Source: Cryptosporangium arvum DSM 44712 (GTDB taxonomy: Bacteria; Actinomycetota; Actinomycetes; Mycobacteriales; Cryptosporangiaceae). Taken from it: DNA of 64,000 bases. The stretch spans positions 1,178,001 through 1,242,000 of the forward strand of contig NZ_KK073874.1 in NCBI RefSeq assembly GCF_000585375.1, in the 5' to 3' direction. A program made the position numbers and the translations under genes. The notes below the pieces were generated by a model. That model searched no databases and was not told the DNA's origin. It saw nothing but the letters and a program-made list of their open reading frames with translations. How positions within the stretch are numbered: the stretch's first letter is position 1; every line of letters starts with the position of its first letter. This document shows positions 51,044 through 60,912 of this stretch, piece by piece.

Positions 51044-52702
51044 ATGCCCCCCGATCGGATGTCGCCGCTGTCCACGCATCTGGCCCACTGGGCCCGGAGC
51101 ACCCCCGAACTGCCGGCGTTGACGTTCCTCGACTACGCGTCCAACCCGGACGGTGTCGCCCGTTCGCTCACCTGGGCGCAGCTCGACGAGCGGGTCTCCA
51201 CGGTCGCCGCGCGTCTGCAGCGGACGGTGCGACGCGGCGAACGGGTCGCGCTGATGACCCCGTCGGGCCTCGACTACGTGGCCGGGTTCCTGGGCGCACT
51301 GCGTGCCGGGGCGGTCGCCGTGCCGCTGTTCCCGCCGGACCTGCCCGGTCACGAGGAGCGGCTCGCCGGGGCGCTCGCCGACTGCGAGCCCGCGTGCGTG
51401 GTCACGACGTCGGCCGCGTCGGCGGGGGTGCGAGCGTTCCTGGCCGCGCTCGACCTCGCGCCCGACGTCGTCGACATCGATCTCGTGCGTGGACCGGAAG
51501 CCTGCGAGCCGGTCGACGTCGACCTCGACGAAGTGGCGTATCTGCAGTACACGTCGGGTTCCACGCGGGAGCCGTCCGGCGTGATGATCAGCCACCGCAA
51601 CGTGGTGGCCAACAGCCACCAGGGCTTCGCGCTCTACGGCGTCGAACCCGGGCGGTCGACGCTGATCAGCTGGTTACCGCTGTACCACGACATGGGCCTT
51701 GTGCTCACCGCGTGCGGGGGGATCGTCTACGGCGTCCCGGCCGTGTTCACCGACCCGGTCGCGTTCCTGGTGCGTCCGGTGCGCTGGCTCGAGCTGCTGT
51801 CGCGGTATCCGGGCGGCATCACGGCCGCGCCGAACTTCGCGTTCGACTACTGCGCTTCGCGAATCACGCCGGGGGAGCGCGCCGACCTCCGGCTCGAGAA
51901 CGCGGACCTGATCATCAACGCGGCGGAACCGGTGTCGGCGGACACGCTCGACCGGTTCGCGGCGACGTTCGCTCCGCACGGGCTGCGTCCGGACGTGCTC
52001 TCGGGCGCGTACGGGCTCGCCGAGGCGACCGTGCTCGTGACGTGCTGGTCCTACGAGGAGCCGTACCGCGTGCGGACGCTCGACGTGGGCGGCGACCGGC
52101 GAATGGTGGCGTGCGGGTACGCCGACAACCCCGAGGGGGCCCGGCTGGCGATCGTCGATCCGTCGTCGGGCGTCCGGTGCGCGGATGGGCAGGTCGGCGA
52201 GATCTGGGTGACCGGGCCCAACGTCGCCCTGGGCTACTGGAAACGACCGGATGCCGACGCGTTCGGCGCGTCGCTGGACGGCCGGCCCTGGCTGCGCACG
52301 GGTGACCTGGGCGTGCTCGTCGACGGGGAGCTGTACGTCACCGGCCGGATCAAGGACCTGATCGTCGTCGACGGGCGCAACCACTACCCGCAGGACGTCG
52401 AGGCCACGGTGGAGAGCGCGGACCCGGTCGTCGGGCGGCACCGGGTGGCCGCGTTCCCGGTACCGGTGGCCGACGGCGAAGGGCTGGTGGTGGTCGCGGA
52501 GGTGTCCCGGCACGCGACGGCGTGGGTCACCTCCTCGGTGGCCTCCGCGATCCGTTCGGCGGTCTCGTCGCGGCACGGGGTGTCGGTGCACGACGTCGTG
52601 CTCGTGGTGCCGAACGACGTGCCGCGGACGTCGAGCGGCAAGATCGCCCGGTTCGCCACCCGGGAGAGGTACCTGGACGGCTCGCTGGTGGTCGCTCGAT
52701 GA
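51044..52702 (+). CDS. Fatty acyl-AMP ligase (FadD32-like FAAL)
   Basis: A 552-aa adenylate-forming enzyme that activates a fatty acid as acyl-AMP and loads it on the N-terminal carrier of the adjacent PKS. Adenylation motifs: YLQYTSGSTREPSGVMISHRNVV, SWLPLYHDMGL, NFAFDYC, GAYGLAEATVLVT, LRTGDLGVL, RIKDLIVVDGRNHYPQDVE and C-terminal PRTSSGKIAR. The RNHYPQD segment and PLYHDMGL are typical of FAALs rather than CoA ligases. ATG 51044 after GAGGGAG. The PKS ATG overlaps its stop by 4 bases. Confidence 0.93.
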   Translation: MPPDRMSPLSTHLAHWARSTPELPALTFLDYASNPDGVARSLTWAQLDERVSTVAARLQRTVRRGERVALMTPSGLDYVAGFLGALRAGAVAVPLFPPDLPGHEERLAGALADCEPACVVTTSAASAGVRAFLAALDLAPDVVDIDLVRGPEACEPVDVDLDEVAYLQYTSGSTREPSGVMISHRNVVANSHQGFALYGVEPGRSTLISWLPLYHDMGLVLTACGGIVYGVPAVFTDPVAFLVRPVRWLELLSRYPGGITAAPNFAFDYCASRITPGERADLRLENADLIINAAEPVSADTLDRFAATFAPHGLRPDVLSGAYGLAEATVLVTCWSYEEPYRVRTLDVGGDRRMVACGYADNPEGARLAIVDPSSGVRCADGQVGEIWVTGPNVALGYWKRPDADAFGASLDGRPWLRTGDLGVLVDGELYVTGRIKDLIVVDGRNHYPQDVEATVESADPVVGRHRVAAFPVPVADGEGLVVVAEVSRHATAWVTSSVASAIRSAVSSRHGVSVHDVVLVVPNDVPRTSSGKIARFATRERYLDGSLVVAR

Positions 52703-55700
52703 ACCTCGCGTCGTGGCTGGCCGCGCGGATCGGTGTGACCGACGCCGACCTCGATCGGCCGTTCGGGGAGCTGGGGCTGGCCTCGCGCGACGCGGTGGCG
52801 ATCGTCGGCGAGCTGGAGCAGCTGCTCGGACGTCCGCTGCCGGCGACGGTGGTCTGGGAGTACCCGACGATCGAGCTACTGGCGGGGCATTTGGAGTCAG
52901 GAGTGTCCGTCAATAAGGGATTGCCGGGGCTTGAAGCTGCCGGCTCGCCGGTTCGTGGAGCCACCGGCGAGCCGGCCCGCTCCGAACCGATCGCGATCGT
53001 GGGGCTGGGCGTCCGGTTCCCCGGCGACGTGCGGACGCCGGCGGCCTACTGGGACCTGCTCGCTTCGGGGCGCTCCGGGGTGCGCGACGTGCCGTCGGGC
53101 CGCTGGGAGCAGTTCAGCGACGGGTCCGCGGCCTCGGCGGCGGTGCTCGCCGGGCTCACCCGGTGGGGCGGTTTCCTCGGGGACGTGAGCGGCTTCGACG
53201 CCGAGTTCTTCGGGATCACGCCGCGCGAGGCCGCGCTGATGGATCCGCAGCAGCGGTTGCTGCTCGAGGTGGCGTGGGAGGCGCTGGAGCACGCCGGCCT
53301 GTCGCTGCGCGGAACGGCCACCGGCGTCTTCGTCGGCGCGTCCGGCACCGAGTACGGGCACCTGACCGGCGCGTCGCTGTCGTCGATCGACGCGTGGACG
53401 GCGACCGGGTCGGCGCTGTCGATCGTCAGCAACCGGCTGTCGTACCTGCTCGATCTGCGCGGGCCCAGCGTCACCCTGGACACCGCGTGCTCGTCGTCGC
53501 TGGTGGCGGTGCACCAGGCGTGCCAGAGCCTGCGCCTGTCCGAGGTGGACCACGCGCTCGCCGGCGGTGTGAACCTGCTGCTGTCGCCGTCGGTCACGGC
53601 GACGTTCGACGCGGCCGGTGCGCTGGCCCCGGACGGTCGGTGCAAGGCGTTCGACGCCCGCGCCGACGGGACCGTCCGCGGCGAGGGCTGCGGGGTCGTC
53701 GTCCTCCGGCGGCTCTCCGACGCCCGGCGCGACGGGAACCGGGTGCTGGCGGTCATCCGTGGGTCGGGGGTGAACCAGGACGGGCGCTCGAACGGGCTCA
53801 CCGCGCCGAATCCGGCGTCGCAGGAGGCCCTGCTGCGCGGCGTCTATGCGGGGCTGTCCGGCACGGAGATCGACTACGTCGAAGCGCACGGCACCGGGAC
53901 GCTGCTCGGGGACCCGATCGAGGCGCGGGCGCTGGGCGCGGCGCTCGGGGCCGGACGGGAGCCCGACCGGCCGCTGCTGATCGGGTCGGTGAAGACGAAC
54001 CTCGGGCACCTGGAGGCGGCGGCCGGGGTGGCCGGACTGGTGAAGGTCGTGCTGGCGATGGTGCACGACCGTCTTCCGGCGAGCGTGAACTACTCGACGC
54101 CGAACCCGCACATCCCGTTCGATTCGTACCGGCTGGAGGTGGTCTCGTCGTCGCGGCCGTGGCCGCGGTACAGCGGGGTCGCGCGGGCGGGGGTCTCGGC
54201 GTTCGGTTTCGGGGGGACGAACGCGCACGTGGTGCTGGAGGAGTACCGGTCGGTGCCGCGGCGGAGGTCGCGTGGGGCGCGGGGTCCGGCGCTGGTGCTG
54301 CCGTTGTCGGGGCGGTCGCCGGAGCGGTTGCGGGCGTCGGCGGGGGCGCTCGCCGAGTGGTTGGAGGGGCGGCCGGTCGGCCTGGACGAGGTGGCGTCGA
54401 CGTTGGCCCACCACCGGGAGGTGGGTCGTTCGCGCGCCGCGGTGGTGGTTTCTGCTGTCGATTCCGCGGGCCGCGGGTCGGCGGTGGAGGCGTTGCGGCG
54501 GGTGGCGGCGGGGGAGGAGTGGCCGGGCGTCGTGACCGGGCCGGAGCGGGCCGCGCCGCCGGCCCGCGGGCCGGTGTGGGTGTTCTCCGGGTACGGATCG
54601 CACTGGGCCGGGATGGGCCGGCGGCTCCACCACGAGCACCCGGTGTTCGCGGACGCGGTCCGCGCGCTCGATCCGCACTTCGTCACGTACGCCGGGTTCT
54701 CGCTGGCCACGCTGGTCGAGACCGGTGCGAAACCCCGTGACCTGGCGACGATCCAGATCGCGACTTTCGGGCTCCAGCTGGCGCTCGCCGAACTGTGGCG
54801 CGCCCACGGCGTCGAACCGGCCGCGGTCATCGGGCACTCGATGGGCGAGATCACCGCCGCCGTCGTGGCCGGCGCGCTCTCGCCCGAGGACGGCGTCCGG
54901 GTGATCTCGTTGCGCTCGCGCCTGCTGGTCGAGGCCGGGCAGCGGATCCTGGCCGGGGGCGGAGACCTGGGAGCAACGGCGGTGGTCGACCTCGCCGCCG
55001 CCGAGGTCGACGCGCTGGCCCCGCGCTTCCCCGGCGTCGGGGTGGCCGTCTACGCCTCCCCCGACCAGTGCACGGTCGCGGGGGACAGCACGCAGCTGGC
55101 GGCCCTCGTCGCGCACGTGGAGTCGCTCGGCCGCGCGGCCAGGCAGCTCGACGTCCGGGGCGCCGCGCACTCCCCGATCATCGACGTGATTCTCGACGAC
55201 TTCCGCTCCGGCCTGGCCGTGGTGAAACCCTCGGACGTCGGCGTGGCGATCTACGGAACCGTGCTGGCGGATCCCCGCGAGACGCCCGCCTTCGATGCCG
55301 GGTACTGGGCCGCGAACGTGCGACGGCCGGTGCGCTTCACCCAGGCGGTCGCCGCCGCGGCCGAGGACGGCCACACGGTCTTCGTCGAGATCTCACCGCA
55401 CCCGATCGCCACCGTGCCGGTCGCCCGGACGCTGGCCGCGGCCGCAACCACCGCCCCGGTGCTCGCCTGGACCCTCCGCCGCGACACCGACGACGCGGTG
55501 ACCTTCGCGACGAACCTGGCGACCCTGCACGTGCACGGCGTGCCGGTGGATCTGCGGGTGCCGCGCACGCAACTGGTGGACGTGCCAACGGCCCCGTGGC
55601 GTCACCAGCGCCACTGGGTGGAGACCCGCCCGCGACCCACCGGGCCGCACCCGCTGCTCGGATCGCACGTGGAGCAGCCCGGCCAACACGTGTTCCGCGC

Positions 55701-58700
55701 CTCGGTGGGCACCGACGCGGCCGGCTGGCTGGCCGATCACCGCGTGCACGGCGTGGTCGTGCTGCCGGGCGCGGCGTTCGCCGAACTGGCGCTGGCCGCC
55801 GGATCGGTCGGCTTCGGCGTGCCGGTCGCGCGGCTCACGCTCACCGACCTCGACCTGGAGCGAATTCTCCCGCTCGGCCCCACCACCGAACTGACGGTCA
55901 CGCTCACCGACGCCGGAGCCGTCGAGTTCTGGTCCCGAGCGGCGACGGACGACTGGCTCCGCTACGCGACCGCCACGGTCTCCACCACGGCGACCCCGCC
56001 CGCCGCTGCGGCCCCGTCCGACGTCGCCGGCGAGGCGGTTGATCTCTACTCGCGGGTGCCGCTCGCGGGACGGTCGTACGGACCGGCCTTCCGCGGCCTC
56101 GTGGAAGCGACCCTCCGGGAGCGCACGGGCGGAGCGGCGGGCCGGGTGATTCCGCCGGACGCGGCGGGCCGGGTGATTCTGCCCGACGCGGCGGGCGGAG
56201 CAGCGGGATTCCACCTGCACCCGGCCCAGCTCGACGCGCTGCTCCAGACGCTCGCGGTGGCAGCGCTGGCCCACGAACGACCGGACGACTCGATCTACCT
56301 GCCCGCGAGAATCGGCACGCTCCGGACCGCGGGGCCACTGCCCGGCGAAGTGTTCGCCGAAGCGACGCTCGCGCCGCAGGGGGAGAACGCGGCGCTCGGC
56401 ACCGTGCTCGTCCGCGATCGCGAGGGTGCGTTGATCGCCGAGATCCGCGACGTGTACCTGCGGCGTGCGGACCGCGCCTCGGTGCCCGTTCCGCTCGGGG
56501 ACAAGCTGTTCGCAGCGGTCTGGGAACCGGCTCCGAGCCCGTCGGCGGAACGCCTCGCCGGGCGGTGGCTGGTGCTGGGCACCGGCGCCCACGCCGATCA
56601 GGTGACGCACCTGCTGGCCGAGGCCGGCCAGCAGGTGGTCCGCGACGAGGCCGAGGCCACCGACGTGCTGGTGATCGACCCCCGCACGCCCGGTCCGGAT
56701 CCGACCGGGGCCGAGCGGCTCGTGATGACGGTAGCCGGCACCGCACGTGGGCTCGGCGATCGCGCTCGCTTGTGGACCGCCACGGTGCGGGCGGCCGCGG
56801 TCGTGGACGGTGAGGTCGCCGACCCGGGAGCAGAGGCCCTCCGCGCGCTGATCCGTGTGCTTGGCGTCGAGCATCCGGAACTCACCGCGACGTTCGTCGA
56901 TGCCGATTCCGCCGGCTCGCTCGTCGACGAACTCCTCGTCGCCGCCCCCGACACCGAGGTGGCCCGCCGCGGCCCCCGCCGCTGGGCCGCCCGCCTCACC
57001 CGGGTCTCCGTCCCGGCCACCCCCCGCTCCCACCCCGCGGGGCCGGAATCCGACGGGCTCGAGCCGGCCGGAACGCTCGTGCGGCCCGGCAGCTACGTGA
57101 TCTCGGGCGGGCTCGGTGGCCCGGGCGTGTTGCTCGCGGAATGGCTCGTCGCGCGCGGTGCCCGCCGTGTCGTGCTCAACGGGCGGCGTGGCACCGCGTC
57201 GGCCGAAGTCGCGGCCACGGTGGAGCGGCTCCGGGAGACCGGCGCCGAACTCGAAGTCGTTCCCGGCGACATCGCTGAGCCCGGCGTCGCCGAGGAGATG
57301 GTCGGCGCGGCGACCGCGCACGGACTGCCGTTGCACGGGGTGGTGCACGCCGCCGGAACCCGGGCCGACCAGCCGATCAGCACCCTCGACGCGGGGTCGC
57401 TCCACCGCGTGTGGAGCCCGAAGGTCACCGGCGCCCTCCGACTCCACGAGGCGACCGTCGACCACCCGCTCGACTGGTTCCTGATCTACTCCTCGGCCGC
57501 GGGCCTGCTCGGCTCGCCCGGTCAGGCCGGATACGCCACGGCCAACGCCTGGCTGGACGGGTTCGCGGAGTGGCGTCGAGCGCGGGGCCTTCCGGCGACG
57601 AGCATCCAGTGGGGCGCCCGGTCGCAGGTGGGAGGCGCGAAGGACACGACGAACCCCCTGCTCGAGCCGATCAGCCCGGCCGAGGGTCTGGAGGCGTTGG
57701 CCGCGATCCTCGCCTCTGGTCGCACCGTGACGGGTGTGACCAGGCTCGACGTGCCCCAGCTGCTGGCGCTGTTCCCGCGCGTCGCCGCGATTCCGTACTT
57801 CGCTCACCTGGTACCGGACGAACCCGCGCCCGACCGCCGGGACGGCGTCGCCGAGAACTGGACCCAGCTGATCGACCGGCTCACCAGCCGCGTCGGCGGG
57901 ATCATGGGCTTCCGCCCCGACGAGCTGGACGCGAGCGTGCCGCTCACCGAGCTGGGCCTCGACTCGCTGATGGCGGTGCGGGCCAAGAACGCCGTCGAGG
58001 CCGACTTCGGCGTCCAGCTGCCGGTCCGGATGCTCCTGCAGGGCGCGAGCCTGAACGACTTCGTCACGCACATCGGGCAGGAACTCGGCTTCGCGCCGCG
58101 CGCCCGGACACCACTGCGAAGGACGCCGCTGGCCGGGCGGGACCACACCGAGCGGCTGGTGCAACGCCTCCTGAAGCGCACGGTCGACGTCGACGAACCT
58201 CTCGACCTGGACCACGGCGCCCGCGAGCGGCTCCACGAGCAGCTGCGCGAACGCGTACCCGGCCTGCCGCACGACACCGCCGCCCTGTTCGCGGCCCCTA
58301 CGATCGCCGCGATCGCCGACCTGGTGCGCCCGTTCTCCGAGAACGCCACCTCGGTGGTCCGGCCGCTGCGTGCCGAGGGTCGTCGTCGCCCGCTGTTCCT
58401 GGCGCACCCGGCCGGCGGTCCGGCCGGTGTCTACCAGGAGCTCGCCGGGCTGTTGCACCCCGACCAGCCCGTCTACGGCCTCGAGCGGATCGACGAGCTC
58501 ACGACGATCGAGGCGAAGGCCGCCCGCTACCTGGAGCTGGTCCGGGAGCTCCAGCCGCACGGCCCGTACCGGCTCGGCGGCTGGTCGCTCGGCGGGTGCG
58601 TGGCCTACGAGATGGCCCAGCAGCTCCGCGCGGCCGGCGAGGAGGTGGCGTTCGTCGCCGTGATCGACACGATCGTGCCGTTGCCGCCGGACCCGGCGAA

Positions 58701-59163
58701 GTCCGAACAGGAGCGCGTCACCGACCGCCTGATGGTGTTCCTCGACTACCTGCACGACACCTACGGCATCCGCGTAGACATTCCCTACGACGAGCTGTTC
58801 CGGCTCGACGACGTCGGCCAGACCGACCTGTTGACGAAGCTGATCGCCGACGCCGGACTCGGCCTGAGCAAGGGTGTCCTGCAGCACCAGCGCGACTCCT
58901 ACCTCGACGTACGGGTGGCGGAGCGGTACCGGATCCAGCCCTACGACGGGCGGGTCGTCCTCTACCGCGCCACCGAGGCCGTCGACGTCATCGCGGCGCA
59001 GGATCCGCGCTACATCCGCACCGACGAGTCGCTCGGCTTCGACGAGTGGTGCTCGGACCTGGAGGTGGTCCCGGTCCCGGGTGACCACCTGTCGCTCATC
59101 GACCGCCCCAACCTCGACGTGCTCGCGAGCCACCTGGACGGAGTTCTCGATGACCACGACTGA
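52699..59163 (+). CDS. Modular type I polyketide synthase, ACP-KS-AT-DH-KR-ACP-(ACP-like)-TE
   Basis: A 2154-aa synthase. Carrier 1 with Ser29 (ELGLASRDAV); KS ~96-510 with Cys264 (DTACSSS), His397, His437; AT ~625-965 with Ser714 (GHSMGE); DH with His1014 (DHRVHGVVVLPG) and Asp1179; KR with NADPH loop near 1470 and Tyr1612; carrier 2 Ser1756 (GLDSLMA); a carrier-like segment ~1815-1877 lacking the Ser motif; TE with Ser1963 (GWSLGG) close in style to the Pks13 thioesterase (FLAHPAGGPAGVYQELA). An N-terminal carrier loaded by the adjoining FAAL and extension with a carboxyacyl unit, as for Pks13, are likely; DH and KR would reduce the beta-keto group. Product unknown. Confidence 0.92.
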   Translation: MNLASWLAARIGVTDADLDRPFGELGLASRDAVAIVGELEQLLGRPLPATVVWEYPTIELLAGHLESGVSVNKGLPGLEAAGSPVRGATGEPARSEPIAIVGLGVRFPGDVRTPAAYWDLLASGRSGVRDVPSGRWEQFSDGSAASAAVLAGLTRWGGFLGDVSGFDAEFFGITPREAALMDPQQRLLLEVAWEALEHAGLSLRGTATGVFVGASGTEYGHLTGASLSSIDAWTATGSALSIVSNRLSYLLDLRGPSVTLDTACSSSLVAVHQACQSLRLSEVDHALAGGVNLLLSPSVTATFDAAGALAPDGRCKAFDARADGTVRGEGCGVVVLRRLSDARRDGNRVLAVIRGSGVNQDGRSNGLTAPNPASQEALLRGVYAGLSGTEIDYVEAHGTGTLLGDPIEARALGAALGAGREPDRPLLIGSVKTNLGHLEAAAGVAGLVKVVLAMVHDRLPASVNYSTPNPHIPFDSYRLEVVSSSRPWPRYSGVARAGVSAFGFGGTNAHVVLEEYRSVPRRRSRGARGPALVLPLSGRSPERLRASAGALAEWLEGRPVGLDEVASTLAHHREVGRSRAAVVVSAVDSAGRGSAVEALRRVAAGEEWPGVVTGPERAAPPARGPVWVFSGYGSHWAGMGRRLHHEHPVFADAVRALDPHFVTYAGFSLATLVETGAKPRDLATIQIATFGLQLALAELWRAHGVEPAAVIGHSMGEITAAVVAGALSPEDGVRVISLRSRLLVEAGQRILAGGGDLGATAVVDLAAAEVDALAPRFPGVGVAVYASPDQCTVAGDSTQLAALVAHVESLGRAARQLDVRGAAHSPIIDVILDDFRSGLAVVKPSDVGVAIYGTVLADPRETPAFDAGYWAANVRRPVRFTQAVAAAAEDGHTVFVEISPHPIATVPVARTLAAAATTAPVLAWTLRRDTDDAVTFATNLATLHVHGVPVDLRVPRTQLVDVPTAPWRHQRHWVETRPRPTGPHPLLGSHVEQPGQHVFRASVGTDAAGWLADHRVHGVVVLPGAAFAELALAAGSVGFGVPVARLTLTDLDLERILPLGPTTELTVTLTDAGAVEFWSRAATDDWLRYATATVSTTATPPAAAAPSDVAGEAVDLYSRVPLAGRSYGPAFRGLVEATLRERTGGAAGRVIPPDAAGRVILPDAAGGAAGFHLHPAQLDALLQTLAVAALAHERPDDSIYLPARIGTLRTAGPLPGEVFAEATLAPQGENAALGTVLVRDREGALIAEIRDVYLRRADRASVPVPLGDKLFAAVWEPAPSPSAERLAGRWLVLGTGAHADQVTHLLAEAGQQVVRDEAEATDVLVIDPRTPGPDPTGAERLVMTVAGTARGLGDRARLWTATVRAAAVVDGEVADPGAEALRALIRVLGVEHPELTATFVDADSAGSLVDELLVAAPDTEVARRGPRRWAARLTRVSVPATPRSHPAGPESDGLEPAGTLVRPGSYVISGGLGGPGVLLAEWLVARGARRVVLNGRRGTASAEVAATVERLRETGAELEVVPGDIAEPGVAEEMVGAATAHGLPLHGVVHAAGTRADQPISTLDAGSLHRVWSPKVTGALRLHEATVDHPLDWFLIYSSAAGLLGSPGQAGYATANAWLDGFAEWRRARGLPATSIQWGARSQVGGAKDTTNPLLEPISPAEGLEALAAILASGRTVTGVTRLDVPQLLALFPRVAAIPYFAHLVPDEPAPDRRDGVAENWTQLIDRLTSRVGGIMGFRPDELDASVPLTELGLDSLMAVRAKNAVEADFGVQLPVRMLLQGASLNDFVTHIGQELGFAPRARTPLRRTPLAGRDHTERLVQRLLKRTVDVDEPLDLDHGARERLHEQLRERVPGLPHDTAALFAAPTIAAIADLVRPFSENATSVVRPLRAEGRRRPLFLAHPAGGPAGVYQELAGLLHPDQPVYGLERIDELTTIEAKAARYLELVRELQPHGPYRLGGWSLGGCVAYEMAQQLRAAGEEVAFVAVIDTIVPLPPDPAKSEQERVTDRLMVFLDYLHDTYGIRVDIPYDELFRLDDVGQTDLLTKLIADAGLGLSKGVLQHQRDSYLDVRVAERYRIQPYDGRVVLYRATEAVDVIAAQDPRYIRTDESLGFDEWCSDLEVVPVPGDHLSLIDRPNLDVLASHLDGVLDDHD

Positions 59164-60736
59164 TCTGCCCAGGACCGCACAGGGCACCGCGGCGAAGATC
59201 GCGGAGCTGGCGCGGCGGAGGGAGGTGGCCCGGCAGGGCGCGCGGAGCGCGGTCGAGAAGCAGCACGCCAAGGGCAAACTCACCGCTCGCGAGCGCATCG
59301 ACGCGTTCCTCGACCCGGGCTCGTTCGTCGAGGTGGACGAATTCGCCCGGCACGGTGCCGGCGCGTACGGCGACGACACGAGGGAGGCATACGGCGACGG
59401 CGTCGTCACCGGGTACGGCCTGGTCGACGGACGTCCGGTCTGCGTGTACGCGCAGGACTTCACGGTCTTCGGCGGGAGCGTCGGGGAACGCGTCGGGCAG
59501 AAGATCGTCAAGGTCATGCAGCGGGCGATCGAGGTCGGCTGTCCGATCGTCGGGCTCAACGACTCCGGCGGGGCGCGGATCCAGGAGGGTGTGGCGTCGC
59601 TCGCCGCGTACGGCGAGATCGGCTATCACATCGCGTTGGCGTCGGGGGTCGTGCCGCAGATCTCGCTGATCCTCGGGCCGTGCGCTGGCGGCGCCGTGTA
59701 CGGGCCCGCGGCCACCGACGTCGTCGTGATGGTCGAGAACACCTCGCACCAGTTCGTCACCGGTCCGGACGTGGTCCGGGCCGTGACCGGCGAGGACGTG
59801 ACGTTCGAGGAGCTCGGTGGGCCGGCCGCCAACGCGGAGGCCGGGAACGTCCACTACGTCGCCACCGACGAGCAGGACGCGCTCGACTGGGTGCAGTCAC
59901 TGCTGTCGTACCTGCCGTCCAACAACCTCGACGAGCCACCGGACTTCGGTGCGGCCGACCTCGAGATCAGCGCCGACGACCTGGCGCTCAACGAGGTCGT
60001 CCCGGACGAGCCGAACCGCCTCTACGACATGCGCCGTGTCGTCCGCCACGTCGTCGACGACGGCGAGTTCCTCGAACTGCAGGCCGCGTTCGCGCCGAAC
60101 CTGCTGGTGGGGCTGGCCCGGATCGAGGGGCGGACGGTCGGCGTCGTCGCCAACCAGCCGCTGCACCTCTCCGGCGCGCTGGACATCGACGCGTCGGAGA
60201 AGGGCGCGCGTTTCATCCAGTTCTGCGACGCGTTCAACATCCCGATCCTGACGCTCGTCGACGTGCCGGGGTACTTCCCGGGCCTGGCCCAGGAGCGGGG
60301 CGGAATCATCCGGCGCGGGGTGAAGCTGTCGTTCGCCTACGCGACGGCGACCGTGCCGATGGTCACCGTGATCGTCCGGAAGGCCTACGGCGGCGGGTAC
60401 GCGTCGATGGGCTGCAAGCACTACCGGGTCGACGCGAACCTGGCGTGGCCGACGGCTGAGATCGCGGTGATGGGCGGCGAGGCGGCGGTGAGCGTGCTGT
60501 TCCGGCGGCAGCTGCAGGAGGCCGCGGCGACCGGCGACGTCGAGTCGCTGCACGCGGCGTTGGTGGCGGCCTACCGGGAGCAGCGGTGCACGCCGTACGA
60601 GGCCGCGGAGCGCGGCTACGTCGACGCGGTGATCGCCCCGTCCGAGACCCGCACGGAGGTCGCCAAGGCACTACGGATGCTACGGACGAAACGCCAGGCG
60701 TCCCCCGCCCGCAAGCACACGAACTTCCCGCTGTGA
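59150..60736 (+). CDS. Acyl-CoA carboxylase beta subunit (AccD4-like)
   Basis: A 528-aa biotin-dependent carboxyltransferase: KLTARERIDAFLDPGSFVE, GQKIVKVMQRAIEVGCPIVGLNDSGGARIQEGV, GPCAGGAVYGPA, GPDVVRAVTGEDVTFEELGG, VDVPGYFPGLAQERGGIIRRG and VRKAYGGGYASMG. It would carboxylate an acyl-CoA extender for the PKS. ATG 59150 lies 14 bases inside the PKS end, so coupled. The biotin-carrier alpha subunit must be encoded elsewhere. AccD4 assignment rests mainly on locus context; propionyl-CoA carboxylase activity is possible. Confidence 0.92.
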   Translation: MTTTDLPRTAQGTAAKIAELARRREVARQGARSAVEKQHAKGKLTARERIDAFLDPGSFVEVDEFARHGAGAYGDDTREAYGDGVVTGYGLVDGRPVCVYAQDFTVFGGSVGERVGQKIVKVMQRAIEVGCPIVGLNDSGGARIQEGVASLAAYGEIGYHIALASGVVPQISLILGPCAGGAVYGPAATDVVVMVENTSHQFVTGPDVVRAVTGEDVTFEELGGPAANAEAGNVHYVATDEQDALDWVQSLLSYLPSNNLDEPPDFGAADLEISADDLALNEVVPDEPNRLYDMRRVVRHVVDDGEFLELQAAFAPNLLVGLARIEGRTVGVVANQPLHLSGALDIDASEKGARFIQFCDAFNIPILTLVDVPGYFPGLAQERGGIIRRGVKLSFAYATATVPMVTVIVRKAYGGGYASMGCKHYRVDANLAWPTAEIAVMGGEAAVSVLFRRQLQEAAATGDVESLHAALVAAYREQRCTPYEAAERGYVDAVIAPSETRTEVAKALRMLRTKRQASPARKHTNFPL

Positions 60737-60912
60737 AGCGTCGGCCGCACCGGCCGTCCTACACCGACGTGGAGGACGTCACGACCGACCCCGGCCGGGC
60801 CGGCGTCCACGACCGGCCGCAGAGGTTCCGAGCCTCCTGGCCGGTACGGGCCGCCGGGCTCGGTCTCCCCGCGTGGCGCCGACGACCTCGGGGCGCAGCG
60901 CGACCAGGCTGA
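60733..60912 (+). CDS. Possible small protein after accD, 59 aa
   Basis: A GTG overlapping the carboxylase stop (GTGA) opens a 59-codon frame, very Arg/Pro-rich. Translational coupling and position would suit an acyl-CoA carboxylase epsilon-type peptide, but no epsilon motif is clear and it overlaps the 3' end of the convergent MFS gene. Likely spurious or decayed. Confidence 0.25.
   Translation: MKRRPHRPSYTDVEDVTTDPGRAGVHDRPQRFRASWPVRAAGLGLPAWRRRPRGAARPG

Noticed and set aside
52699-59163. Naming the PKS pks13
   Set aside because: DH and KR domains and the extra carrier-like segment differ from Pks13; only the locus layout and end domains are similar.
55393-59559. A 1388-codon minus-strand frame opposite the PKS
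   Set aside because: Typical antisense open frame of high-GC DNA; the plus strand has full PKS and carboxylase domains.
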